A stretch of 64,000 bases of DNA, from NCBI RefSeq assembly GCF_025766255.1, contig NW_026516821.1, forward strand, positions 25,368 to 89,367. The letters are read 5' to 3'. Numbering within the stretch: position 1 is the stretch's first letter; each line of letters begins with the position of its first letter. The position numbers and the translations under genes were made by a program. Of this stretch, positions 53,867 to 64,000 are shown piece after piece. A model generated the notes under the pieces. That model did not search any database. It saw only the letters and a list, made by a program, of their open reading frames with translations, and was not told the DNA's origin. The stretch comes from Zychaea mexicana. Its lineage: Eukaryota > Mucoromycota > Mucoromycetes > Mucorales > Lichtheimiaceae.

Positions 53867-54095
53867 TTTTTTATATGTTTGATAATATAATATTTTAATG
53901 AAATTAAAATATTAATTATCTCGGTTGTATTCAACCGAATCGGTTACATCCTTTCTTATGTGTGGGGGTGCAGTGCAAGAAAAATCTTTGATTTTTTGAA
54001 GCACTAGCTGGTCTTTCCGAAGGAATCCTAAACTAACGGTAGTTAGTTATTAAGAGTAAATTGAGAATCTGAAAGATTTTAATTACTCTCCATAA
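53829..54095 (-). repeat. Inverted copy of the element-B left segment
   Basis: Matches the reverse complement of 38515-38790: it starts GCTAACCGAAAACATTAAAA and ends with AGATTTTAATTACTCTCC. It includes a palindrome (GAATCTGAAAGATT). It is a stand-alone ~267-bp fragment or non-autonomous derivative within MULE-1. Confidence 0.75.
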
Positions 54096-54418
54096 TCTAT
54101 TTGCAAAAAACAAAACAAACATATCTACAACACAACTAGAGAATATGATTGTTCTACAAAAAAGGCTATACACAGACATAGAAAAAATTATCAATCCAAA
54201 TGCACGTCCCTCTCGTCAACAATAAAGATCATTATAAATTTTTAGCAAAGATACTTATTACATCATATATTTTGTTTTCTGATACTCTTGGTTGGACTTA
54301 GCATATTTTTTCTAGATACAGTTGTTGGACTTGCAATATAGGACTTGGAATTTCTCTGTGCTTGTGACTGACTAAAAATTCCTCTGACGTAATTTTTCTT
54401 GATAAATAGAGCAACTCC

Positions 54419-56547
54419 AGAGAACCCCGACGAAGGCTGTCACAACGCTGCGGCGGTTTCGATGGTGAGTGGGCTTGTCTCAGAAGCAAAGGTTCCAATA
54501 GCGACGTCGAACAAGTGCATGCCAAAATGGCGAACAATAACTTTGAACAAATCACCGAATGTAAGCTGGAAATGCGTATGGAAGCTGGAATATACATAGT
54601 ACTGAATGTGTGCTCTAGATTTTGATGCGTATGTCGCGAAAGCAAAAGGCGTCGTGTCTTTGAAATCCTTCATCGAGGAAAATTCAGACATAATTGACAA
54701 GTTTTCGCGTGGAGAGGATGTTGATGTAAGAAGGTTCTGGAACAGCAAGTTTACGGAGTTAGTTACGGAGAGGGGAATCAAGGTGTGTACGAATATTTTC
54801 GTTCTAGTTTTCTTTCGTCAGTGTATTCCGAGTTGCTGAACAGGAAGTTTTAGAACTTCAGAAAGGACCAGCCGGACTGGGATGCGGTGCGCTCACCTTT
54901 TAAGGTAATCTATATTTTGTGTGATGTCAAAAAGAATCTCATAGGTTAAGTTGCTATGATACAGAAAGCTCTGCCAAAAAGCCGCAAAAGGGCCTCATCG
55001 TCTTCATCAATATCATCAGCTACAGCATCATCATCATCTTCTTCCCCGTCCTCTTTGCCACCACAGTGCGAGAGCAGCAACAGCAATAGCGTGAAATCAA
55101 GTACGGAGAGTACCACCAAAAGAGTAAGTACTAAGCAATAAGAGTAATTATATACATGTGCAGGGGTGCCAGTGAGTGGTGAGTGTATATATACGTTCAA
55201 AAGTATGTGTACTTAATAAAATTTTCTTCAAATTAGCGGAAGAAGATTACGATTGCGCTGACCGAACACGTCGAGCCTGTAGTACTGCATGAAAGTACTG
55301 ATAAGGTAATGCGACTGTCAGTAAATTTATGTGATTGATACTAACCAGCTCGTTATAGTGGGTAGTCGGAGAGGTGCCAGTTACAGAAAAGCTTCTTGAG
55401 TACCGTGATCTGAGCATCGAGAAAGGCAAAGAAGGAATGTTGGATGCGTACCAGGAGGAAATGTAAGTGTATTATCATCTATGAGGGCTTTAAACATATG
55501 ACTAATATACTTGATTTCCACTAGGTCAATCAATGGCATCTTCTTGATCGATGGTCTAGAAAGCGTGTATCCAAGCTCATCGCTTGAATATGGTTTTGAC
55601 GAGCAGACGTGGGAGCTGATGGTGGAAGAGTGCAATGGCCGATATCCTGTTGAAGAGCTATCAGATTCAGTTATCAAAGCATTAAGTCAATTCGAAAAGG
55701 TGCAATTTTATATAGAATGTAATCTTGTCGAGAAAAATGCTCTAATTGACTGATGATATATTTTAGGCTGCTCATAAAAATCTTAACTCCTGCAGCGCAA
55801 TCGCTGACAAAGTCGACTCAACCTTCATCAAAGAATCGCTTATAAACATGTATGTTGCTGATTTTAAAGGTTTCTAATTGCATTTATGAGTACGTACATA
55901 TCGTTAATTTATACATATAATACCAGAATATCAGCGTATTCTCCAGATGCCTCCAAGATAATCGATGCAAATGAGAGCACGTTTTCAATTGTAGCGGTCT
56001 ATGGGGTATATGCATTACCAACTATTTTCATATAAAAACTATCAGTAACAAATTTTTTGTTGGTAACAAAAATTTAAAATGGTAGCAAATTGAATTTTAT
56101 CTTTAATAAAAAAATAACCTCTATGAAATCTAATTTATAGTTAAAAGAAAATAAAAAAGTTATAACTTATTTATAAATTGTAATATCCTTTAATTTAATA
56201 ACTTTAAAAAAGATTTATTTAAATAAAGATATATTTTTTTTTAATTTGTAACTTTTAATGAAATTTGTAACTTTTAAATATTTTTGTAACTTTTATAAAG
56301 ATAAAAATTTCTTAAAGTAGCGGAACGGTAGTGAGCACCCCCTCCTTTAGGCTAGACCTTTAGGTCGACGCCTAACTTGACAGAATAAAGAAATATCATA
56401 ATTTTGTTATTTATAACAAAAATTATAGATATTGATTATTCTCCTATAATGATTTCAGAATATATAAATGATTTAAATGTGATGCATCATATTTTTTATG
56501 AAAAATTAAATAATTTTATCAATGAATAAAATAAATCATAATTTATC
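54419..56547 (+). repeat. Segmental duplication, copy 2 (partner 34914-37051)
   Basis: Direct repeat of copy 1, beginning 18 bases after the right end of MULE-1 and ending inside the CATTACC element. Beyond 56547 the two loci diverge completely. Confidence 0.9.
54527..56013 (+). pseudogene. G1 copy 2, 5' half, truncated by a transposon
   Basis: Nine exons equivalent to copy 1: 54527-54560, 54619-54782, 54854-54904, 54965-55123, 55237-55305, 55359-55462, 55525-55699, 55767-55849 and 55927 to ~56013. This copy keeps Trp (TGG) at 55610 and a normal GT donor after 55849, both lost in copy 1. It shows the ancestral state up to the insertion. The 3' half with the EIKPP motif is absent here. The fourth exon encodes a Ser-rich tract (ASSSSSISSATASSSSSSP). 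No function is known to me. Confidence 0.75.
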
Positions 56548-56643
56548 TGATATGTTTAATCAAAAAGAATTATTAAAAGCATATATTGAAAAACATAGTC
56601 TAGGTATATTATAAAAAACATTATATAATATTATATAAAACAT

Positions 56644-57108
56644 TTATGGAAGAATATTATTAAAGCATAGAAAAAAAGGATTACCTAAACCTATTTTTAT
56701 AGGTTTTCTTTTTTTTTGATTTTTTTTTTCAATTTTTATAGGTAGCTTTTTAATTTCTATATCTTTACTATTATTTAATACTGTCCGTTTTTTAGGAATA
56801 TGTAATTTACTATGTTTGCAATAAAGAAAATCTTTTTTAGTACCTTCAGGTATATTAGTTTTAATCTTACGGGAACAGAATCTACCCTTATGTTTTCCTT
56901 TTTTGAACTTATGCATACAGAAATCATTATTCATACTAAGGTATAGAAAATAATCTGACGAAAATGTTTCTTTTGAATTTTTTATTAATTTTTTTTCGTT
57001 TTCTAAGAAATGATCAAATTCAGATTCTATAAAAATATTTATTTCTTCACATAAATATTTTTGAATTTGAATATGGTTAAGTGGGAGATAATCATTAAGT
57101 GCAACCAT
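56644..57108 (-). CDS. Small zinc-motif protein of the CATTACC element
   Basis: 154 codons, intact. The middle reads DFCMHKFKKGKHKGRFCSRK and then DFLYCKHSKLHIPKK, the same Cys ... G-x-x-K-G-x-x-Cys ... Cys-x2-His arrangement as 40568-40948. It is followed by a Lys-rich tail (KIEKKNQKKRKPIKI). The N-terminal half is helical and acidic and differs from the element-B protein. Position, orientation and motif match element B, so this is the partner gene of the transposase family. Role unknown. Confidence 0.6.
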   Translation of the reverse strand: MVALNDYLPLNHIQIQKYLCEEINIFIESEFDHFLENEKKLIKNSKETFSSDYFLYLSMNNDFCMHKFKKGKHKGRFCSRKIKTNIPEGTKKDFLYCKHSKLHIPKKRTVLNNSKDIEIKKLPIKIEKKNQKKRKPIKIGLGNPFFLCFNNILP

Positions 57109-57112
57109 TATT

Positions 57113-57229
57113 AAACCTTTGGATGATTTTATTTTTATTTAAAAATAAAATTCAATTTTATAAATAATTTAAATCTTTGGATGATTTTGTTTTTATTTAA
57201 AAATAAAATTCAATTTTATAATTAATTTA
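57113..57229. repeat. 58-bp tandem repeat, two units
   Basis: The unit CTTTGGATGATTTTATTTTT plus an AT-rich remainder is repeated twice between the zinc ORF and the right terminus of the chimeric element. Such sub-terminal repeats often serve as transposase binding sites; that is inference. Confidence 0.7.
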
Positions 57230-57299
57230 AATTTTTGTTACCAACAAAAAATTTGTTACCAATAGTTTTTATACAAAAACAGTTGGTAATGCATATGCG

Positions 57300-58400
57300 C
57301 CAAGTCAAGAAGCGATTACTGGATCCAGTATTGTTGTGCTTGAACGTCAGGGTCAAAGAAGCCAAAAGAAGTGATTGCCTTCCAAATGCATTTGACATAT
57401 TCGTCCTCTTTGGTGTCATCGTTCTCTTCCAGTGGTTGTAACGCCATTTCACACTGCTCAAAGATTTCTTGAACAGAATCGTCCAACGAAGGGAAAACAT
57501 CCCCTCCTACTGTTTCTAATTCTGCAAGCTCTTGCTTTGTTAGCAAGTCTTGCCAGCAATCATCCTTGGGATCGATTATGAATGAGTGGACGGTACTGTA
57601 CATTATTCACATTTGCAAACCATTGTAAGAGTTTAATGTGGTGGGTAGTAAAAAATTTGGATGTCAAAATCTTTAGACTTACTGCTCATAATCGCACTCC
57701 ATTCCGTATTGAAACATAATATCTTCTAGGTAGACTTTGGCACCGTCTTCCTTGGTACGCAGCAACCACTTTTTCTCTTCTTCCATGCCTTCGTAATCTT
57801 TTTTGAAGCGGTCTTTTGCTTCGGCCGTCAATTCCCACGAGCTACTTTTCGATGTCTGTGTTGATGTCGTGGGTCTGCTTCTTTTCGACGAGCACTGTTC
57901 CTTTTTTTTGTTCTGTATCTGTGTTTTGATGTCGTCCCAGTCGATATTTTTCTATTTTAAATAAATCAGTAAGAGGTTGCATTTGATAAGTTTCGTGTCA
58001 CTCACATCTACTATGTTGTCGACGTTCAACTGCTTCGCTACAATTTGATATCGCTTAATCCAGATACGCTTAATATCTGCGCGCAAATCAGTGTTTGCAG
58101 CTACTTTGTTACAGCGTGTGTAGAGAAAATCTCACAAAGAGGGTTCCTTTTCCGAGGCCATGCAGATTTTGACATATGTTTCGATTGCTAAGTGCACAGA
58201 GTACGATTAGTAAAGATTTTATTTGGAAACTGTTTCAACATACATTGCTGCGCTTTAAGTTCGCAATCAGTGCTAGTAGATGTTGCCATAGGAATAATGG
58301 TTGCCTTGAAAACGAAAGTATCCTTATTATGAGGTTTCTGTAAAGGTGGATTGGAAGGGCAGGAAACCGAATCTGAAAAATCGGGCAGGTCTATTTGCAC
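57300..58400 (-). pseudogene. G2 fragment, left arm
   Basis: Minus-strand exons with the joins seen in the right arm: ATSTSTDCELKAQQ, then AIETYVKICMASEKE ... RADIKRIWIKRYQIVAKQL, then NIDWDDIKTQIQNKKKE ... KVYLEDIMFQYGME, then HTVHSFIIDPKDDCWQDL ... GFFDPDVQAQQYWIQ. A TGA interrupts the second exon (EPSL*DFLYTRC), and TAA follows YWIQ where the paralogue G2' has CAA. Homology to G2' ends about ten bases later at the CATTACC terminus. Function unknown. Confidence 0.7.
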
Positions 58401-61400
58401 ACCCCCTCATGCACACCCCCAGTCACACCCAGGTAGGATTTCCGTTACACACACCCCGCTGACATTTCTTTCATGCACACCCCCTCACACCCTTTTGACT
58501 GAAAAGAATTAGCAGTATGCATAAAGAAAATTGATACAGGATTCGTCCATTAGTCTAAGTATAAGGTGTTGGCAAAAAGAATAAAAAAAGAGAAAGTGGC
58601 AGGGAAAGTAAGAAAGGTAGCGAAAAAGTAAGAGGATCAAGTGTCAAGTAGCTGATTAATTATTTTGGTTACAGGTGGTTAAGTCTTCGCCCTCAAAATC
58701 AAATGCGTGAATGGGATGCACTTCTTCGTCATTAGGAATCGTGAAATCGGGAAACGGTCGAATAGACCGCTCAAATGAATCTTCAAAAAGTGGATACCAA
58801 GGATCATTGCGATTGCTTTTGTGTGGTTCACGACCCTCAGGCAATATTTCAGGCCACTAGATAGCTGCGTCGTTTTTGGTCATAACGAGTATGAAGTGGT
58901 TTCCAATAAGCTGGAGGACGATCGGGTCGGTGCTCTTGGCGTGTACTGGGTTGGTTGTTAAAGGGAAGAAAATGTGCGATTGTGCGCCATCTATAACAAT
59001 TGGCGTTTCGAACGTATCAGCGGCAATTTGACTGCATTCAGGCGAGATGAACCATTCACTTGAATATGGATCGAGTACTTTTAGTAAACGACCCTTGTCG
59101 TAGTATTAGTAAAGCGTATTGGCGTTGGAGAGGTACTGATCGAGCATCTTGGTCTTGACATCGATGTATCGCTCCTCTGTGTTATACAGCTCAACAGCTA
59201 AGGCCCGAAAGCCACAGTTACCATCTGGCATGGGATTATGCATCAATTCAACAGCTGATGGAGGGATCCATTTGCAAACAAGGTTGAGGTTGGGTACAAA
59301 GCGAATTTTTGGAGGAGGAGGGATGGTAAGTGCCATGTTGTTTGCTTCATTTGTTGTTGTTGGCTCCATCTTTCCGTTCCTATAGATATTAAGAATTTAA
59401 ATAAAGAATCGGCTATACATCTTAATGCATAAAACTTTACTATATTGCTGCAGCATCACGACCAATGCCGGTGTTTGCTTTCTTTCGGCTTTGAGAGTCT
59501 TGATGCTCTAAAGCGATCAGCTCACGCTTGTTGCTGCTGCTTTGTGGTTTTTGGGTGCTTTTGGGGATTGATTTTGGCTGCTGAAGCTGCTCAACGTCGA
59601 TGAACATACCATCATTGATAGATTTTAGGTGCGCGAGGAGAGTTTGCACGTTGTTGATTATCTGGAAAGCGGTGTACAAGATTGTTGAGGCGTGTGAGCT
59701 CTCCTTCGATTTGCGATTCCAGGCTTGGGGCTGTAAATGAACCAGTCATCGCCAAAATGTTGCTATTGCTATTGCTTGTTGTGTTTGGTTTTCCTAATAA
59801 CAACAAAAATCAGCTACTGTACGTTATAAATATAACAGCTTTTACATAACAGCCATGACTACCTTGAGATGCCGTTTTCTCAGGATAAAGGTGCCAGCGT
59901 CTGGGAATTAAGCTTAATGGGATTTCACCCTATGGTGGAAGCACATGGCAGCACGGAATATCATAATGATACTTGATTGCACATTGGCAGTGATCAGTCT
60001 TTAACGGATTATTGACTGTTAGCTCGTCACGGATGGCATAGAAAGCGAACTTGGAAGTTTTACGTTCCAAAGCTGCCAAACGCTGCTTTTGCTGTGGTGG
60101 GATATGCGAGTTTCCGCCAAAACGTTCCTTGTCGATCTGGCGCTTCCAATTCAAGTTCTAATATAAGGAAGAAAGCATGTAAGAGCCGCGTCACTAACGG
60201 ATCAATATAATTACTATAAGAGATAAACCTTCAATCGATAAAACTCGTCAGTTTGCGTAAAGGCAGTTAGGAGATTGCCACTTGAGGACATAATTGCCTT
60301 TTCATGTTAGCATGCGTCCCTTCGACTCTATTTGTGCTGTCATTTCCGAAATGCTTTACATAAGTGAGACGATTGCCTACCCACTTGTCTTTTGAAGCAA
60401 GCTTTCTGTATACCGAAAAAACATGTTGAAGTCCAAGTATCATGTGGTCAAAAAATCCGTGCTTATTCAATTTTACACACCTTTGCCAATAGTCCATGAC
60501 AACGTCGGGTCTTTTTGCTATTTGAGCAGCCTCCTCATACATCTTCATTGCCTTTTCTTCGAGCTTCTCGTTCGAAATCGTGGATCGCATATCGTTGAAC
60601 TTGTCTTGATACTCACTAGCCATTAAAAAATTGATAGCTTTCTTCAGTTCCTCGTAATGGTCCTTGACATCAAAAAGCTTGCGTAGGTTGACCCTGAAGT
60701 TGCGTCGTATAAGGATCTTGCATAGGATCTTCTTCGCTGTTGGAAAAACGCGGTCAAGAGCACCGGTCAAAGCAGATTCGCTGTCTGTTACAAACACACC
60801 AGGGGACGAAACCTGATCAAGTGGCCAAACGACAGTTTGAAGGTTGCGAATCACCCAATCGTAGCTGTCGTTGTTTTCCTCTGATACCCAGCAGCCAGCA
60901 ATGCAGAAAGTCATCAATTGGGGATATCCGATATTGCCATTCCAACAATGTTGATAAATGGCAACCGGTGCTTGTTTGTCTTGTAAGTGGCGTCCAAGGT
61001 AACAACTTCCGGGAATTGGCGAGCGAGTGCGATTGCCGATCTGTGCGCAAAGAAGAGAGACTGCAAAAAGCGTTTGTCGCCTTCTTGTTTTGCTTTCCAT
61101 TGGACTTCGTACTCGTCTTCTTGAAGCTTTTTGATTAGCTGGAACATTGCATGATCTGGGTCGTTGTTGAAGATGCGCTGACGAAGATTGGTGATGTCCT
61201 TAGGATGAGCAATCTTGTTCTTGCTGGCAAGATACGACAATACAGCTTTGTTGGTTGCATGCGCCTGTACCATCTTCATAACGACCTCCTCATCGTGATC
61301 GAGTTTACGGAGCATAGGGTACGACGAAAGCTCGTTTGCCAACTCATGGTTATGACCGCCATCATAGAAAGAGACTATGTGCCATTGGTTGCTGGTCTGG

Positions 61401-62142
61401 TTCAAAGGACGAAGGATCATTTCGAATTTGCAACCAAACCGCTGAGAGTCCCTTTGACGAGTGTCGATCTTTTTACCCTTGGATGATGCAATGGCCGTGC
61501 CCTCGTCATCTACAATAACCATTTGTCTTGTCGTGGTCTTCTGCTCTTCACATACGCCCTTGTTGACTGGCTCACCATAATGCTTGCAAGCAATCTGGAG
61601 CTTCCTCTTATTTCCCGTCTTATTACTTCTAATAGTACGCAACGAGACACCATTTTCTTTGCCCCATACATAGCAGGCAGTCTTTGCGGCATCGAATCCA
61701 TCCCATGTAGTGCTAAGTTCTTCTAGAATTGAGGTCATTGTTTTTGACATTGCATATAAATGAGCAGTAATGAGGTAGTTAGAAATTTTAAAAAATAAAA
61801 GCGCGTTTGTATCACATCAATGTTCCTGGATTTTTACATAATAAAACTGTCCGTCCTATGTATACCCATATACAATGATGATAGGTAAAGACGTGTTTCA
61901 TATATATTTCTATCTAAGCATATACTTTATGCTAGATCATTTCTTTATTGCAAGTTCGCATAGCTTCAGGAATAAGCTGCATTACTGTAACTTTAATAAA
62001 GGATGTGCATGACCAAAATATTTTGCACAATTTTCAGTCAAAAGGGTGTGAGGGGGTGTGCACGAAAGAAATGTCAGCGGGGTGTGTGTAACGGAAATCC
62101 TACCTGGGTGTGACTGGGGGTGTGCATGAGGGGGTGTGCAAA
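58394..62142. mobile_element. MULE-2: Mutator-like element with OTU-type protease domain
   Basis: About 3.75 kb with ~110-bp inverted termini rich in TGCACACCCCCTC words, ending inward at CCTTTTGACTGAAAA. The same G2 sequence flanks both ends in inverted orientation, so a target duplication cannot be read. It encodes FAR1-like DNA-binding, MULE DDE, SWIM and OTU parts on the minus strand. Confidence 0.75.
58656..61750 (-). pseudogene. MULE-2 transposase-SWIM-OTU polyprotein, inactivated
   Basis: 61750-60914 begins MSKTMTSILEELSTTWDGFD with a FAR1-like region, then VTLDATYKTNKHRLPFINIVG (first Asp). The frame continues, after one missing A near 60934, as NIGYPQLMTFCIAGCW, VFVTDSESALTG (second Asp) and STNRVEGTHANMKR (Glu). 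Another A is missing near 60300 before SSSGNLLTAFTQTDEFYRLK. A SWIM finger CQCAIKYHYDIPCCH follows at 59985-59940. Further on, 59369-58860 encodes an OTU-like cysteine protease: MPDGNCGFRALAVELY (catalytic Cys) and VLQLIGNHFILVM (catalytic His). Two nonsense codons (NTLY*YY and DAAI*WPE) break it. Whether OTU is fused to the transposase or separately expressed is not settled; a new start at 59369 is possible. Confidence 0.75.
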
Positions 62143-63222
62143 TAGACCTGCCCGATTTTTCAGATTCGGTTTCCTGCCCTTCCAATCCACCTTTACAGAA
62201 ACCTCATAATAAGGATACTTTCGTTTTCAAGGCAACCATTATTCCTATGGCAACATCTACTAGCACTGATTGCGAACTTAAAGCGCAGCAATGTATGTTG
62301 AAACAGTTTCCAAATAAAATCTTTACTAATCGTACTCTGTGCACTTAGCAATCGAAACATATGTCAAAATCTGCATGGCCTCGGAAAAGGAACCCTCTTT
62401 GTGAGATTTTCTCTACACACGCTGTAACGAAGTAGCTGCAAACACTGATTTGCGCGCAGATATTAAGCGTATCTGGATTAAGCGATATCAAATTGTAGCG
62501 AAGCAGTTGAACGTCGACAACATAGTAGATGTGAGTGACACGAAACTTATCAAATGCAACCTCTTACTGATTTATTCAAAATAGAAAAATATCGACTGGG
62601 ACGACATCAAAACACAGATACAGAACAAAAAAAAGGAACAGTGCTCGTCGAAAAGAAGCAGACCCACGACATCAACACAGACATCGAAAAGTAGCTCGTG
62701 GGAATTGACGGCCGAAGCAAAAGACCGCTTCAAAAAAGATTACGAAGGCATGGAAGAAGAGAAAAAGTGGTTGCTGCGTACCAAGGAAGACGGTGCCAAA
62801 GTCTACCTAGAAGATATTATGTTTCAATACGGAATGGAGTGCGATTATGAGCAGTAAGTCTAAAGATTTTGACATCCAAATTTTTTACTACCCACCACAT
62901 TAAACTCTTACAATGGTTTGCAAATGTGAATAATGTACAGTACTGTCCACTCATTCATAATCGATCCCAAGGATGATTGCTGGCAAGACTTGCTAACAAA
63001 GCAAGAGCTTGCAGAAATAGAAACAGTAGGAGGGGATGTTTTCCCTTCGTTGGACGATTCTGTTCAAGAAATCTTTGAGCAGTGTGAAATGGCGTTACAA
63101 CCACTGGAAGAGAACGATGACACCAAAGAGGACGAATATGTCAAATGCATTTGGAAGGCAATCACTTCTTTTGGCTTCTTTGACCCTGACGTTCAAGCAC
63201 AACAATACTGGATCCAGTAATC
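62143..63222 (+). pseudogene. G2 fragment, right arm
   Basis: Mirror copy of the left-arm fragment. Clear splice joins: ...NVDNIVD|KNIDWDDIK (donor GTGAGT at 62530, acceptor ending 62583) and DYE(H)|TVHSF (donor GTAAGT near 62854, acceptor ACAG at 62940). The same TGA (62400) and the same TAA after YWIQ (63220-63222) are present, so these changes predate the inverted duplication. Confidence 0.7.
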
Positions 63223-63231
63223 GCTTCTTGA

Positions 63232-64000
63232 CTTGGCGCATATGCATTACCAACTGTTTTTGTATAAAAACTATTGGTAACAAATTTTTTGTTGGTAAAT
63301 TTTCCTTTTTATGTCCAACAATACTTTCTATTTCATATGATGCAGTTGCACGCTGTTTACCTTTTATATTTCTTCTTCTTTTCCTAGTACGTTCATTAAA
63401 ATTAGGAATATCATTATCATTTTCACTATTTTTTAATTCATCTGATTCACTATCATTATCTATAACCATTGTATTATTTGATACTGTCATATTTAATAAA
63501 TCATTTTGTAGTTGTACCATTCTATCAAGTTTATCTTTATTTTGTTTATTACTACTAACAACTATATCAATTAATTTTTTTCAATAGGAAAATCAAAATC
63601 ATGACTATGCCATAATTTATGGTGAGGTAAAACAGGTATATTAAATAATTCAACGAATTTTGTAATATTCTTTAATAAACAAGCTACTTGAAATTGGAGG
63701 TTATAAAATTTAATATTATCTATTTTTACAATTGATTTATTATTATTAAATCGATAAAATTTATTGCCAATTTCAGAAAACTGATTTTCAATTTTACTTC
63801 TAAAGCTTCCAAATGTATTATTAAAATGTTCTTCAGTAATAGTTAGATTTTCATTTATATTTTTACGTATTGGATAAACAAAGTTATCATTGTTAAAATC
63901 ATATCCAAAATAAATGATCATATGATCATTTTATTTTACCAATGAAATTTTTAATTTCATTTTTTTATTGGTCAATATTAAAATATAAATTAAGAAATAA
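63232..64000 (-). mobile_element. CATTACC-ended element, cut by the window edge
   Basis: The terminus GCATTACCAACTG at 63242 is followed by the usual terminal motif to 63298, then the 3' end of a minus-strand transposase gene. 63904-64000 enters the palindromic repeat also seen at 37.7 kb. The other end lies outside the window. Confidence 0.7.
63300..63921 (-). pseudogene. Chromodomain DDE transposase, C-terminal part
   Basis: Homologous to the element-B transposase: NFVYPIRKNINENLTITEEHF, NTFGSFRSKIENQF (Glu site), IGNKFYRFNN, NLQFQVACLLKNI and HHKLWHS. One A is missing from an A run near 63576 (FPIEKN* where FPIEKKLIDIVVSSN is expected). The remainder (63520-63300) has a basic RTRKRRRNIKGKQRA stretch and then SYEIESIVGHK, the start of a chromodomain, which is cut off where the palindrome arm begins. 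Confidence 0.65.

Larger units (their letters stand above)
50304..54400. mobile_element. MULE-1: Mutator-like element with nested insertions
   Basis: The inverted termini share AAGAAAAATTACGTCAGAG (50304, and reverse-complemented ending at 54400), and the next bases are also similar (AAGTTTTT / GAATTTTT). Inside lies a MULE transposase gene interrupted by two tandem MITE copies (52603-53688) and an inverted element-B fragment (53829-54095). The flanks do not show an obvious 8-9 bp target duplication. Confidence 0.65.
56014..57290. mobile_element. Chimeric CATTACC-ended element joining G1 and G2
   Basis: The left end (GCATTACCAACTA) is the one inserted in G1. The right end (CAGTTGGTAATGC at 57281-57293) is the one inserted in G2. 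So the element has two unrelated host flanks and no matching target duplication, as expected from recombination between two copies. 56548-56612 encodes the tail of a chromodomain transposase (DMFNQKELLKAYIEKHS, compare KDMLKKYANQNQ after 40329). A convergent zinc-motif ORF follows. The full transposase has been lost. Confidence 0.7.
57231..63298. repeat. ~6-kb palindrome with 1.27-kb arms around MULE-2
   Basis: 57231-58505 and 62031-63298 are inverted copies. Only a few differences are seen by eye (LAELE/LAEIE near 57518/63020, one G/A near 58103, one A/G in the MULE end). Each arm runs from the CATTACC terminus, through the G2 fragment, into the MULE-2 terminal repeat. Both G2 copies therefore read outward from the MULE. 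Confidence 0.9.

Overview
Organism. The window is from a filamentous fungus, most probably an early-diverging (Mucoromycota/Mucorales-like) species. The genes have short introns of about 60-150 bp with GTAAGT-type donors. The three housekeeping genes are typical fungal proteins: a Ded1-type helicase, an ER glucosyltransferase and a cell-wall-integrity type MAPKKK. The rest is dense with transposons and with two unnamed gene families that I recall as expanded in Mucoromycota. The species call is an inference; no rRNA or tRNA gene is visible to anchor it.

Layout. 1-8.7 kb (accessory): a window-truncated KDZ transposase, an unrecognised multi-exon gene beside it, a decayed lineage-specific gene (called G2' here) and a 5'-truncated LINE reverse-transcriptase remnant. 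10.4-30.2 kb (core): a Ded1-like DEAD-box helicase with five RanBP2 zinc fingers (+), UDP-glucose:glycoprotein glucosyltransferase (+), a SAM/RA-like/kinase MAPKKK (-) and an unrecognised multi-pass membrane protein (-). I rebuilt exon chains for all four, and every intron phase and the total lengths agree (1066, 1529, 1255 and 322 aa). 30.2-34.9 kb: no confident gene. 34.9-46.5 kb: one lineage-specific gene (G1) split by at least four transposons, partly nested: element A, element B (a DDE transposase with a C-terminal chromodomain plus a convergent zinc-motif ORF), and a pogo/mariner-like MITE that itself carries a 4.4-kb hAT element. 46.5-50.3 kb: decayed sequence and a minisatellite. 50.3-54.4 kb: a MULE whose 3' coding end is interrupted by two tandem 466-bp MITE copies and an element-B fragment. 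54.4-56.5 kb: a second copy of the G1 5' half together with the start of element A. 56.0-64.0 kb: a chimeric element, then a ~6-kb palindrome centred on a second MULE with an OTU-type protease domain, whose arms carry inverted copies of a G2 gene fragment.

How it fits together. The core genes are clean, with no frameshift or nonsense change in about 11.5 kb of coding exon. The accessory genes carry nonsense codons, a lost splice donor and single-base frameshifts in short homopolymers. Where an ancestral state can be inferred, almost all nonsense and splice changes are CpA->TpA (or TpG->TpA). The two G1 copies differ mainly by the same change. This looks like repeat-directed mutation, which I do not know to be established in Mucoromycota. 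The strongest candidate for an undescribed system is the two-gene chromodomain transposon family (element B and the CATTACC-ended elements).
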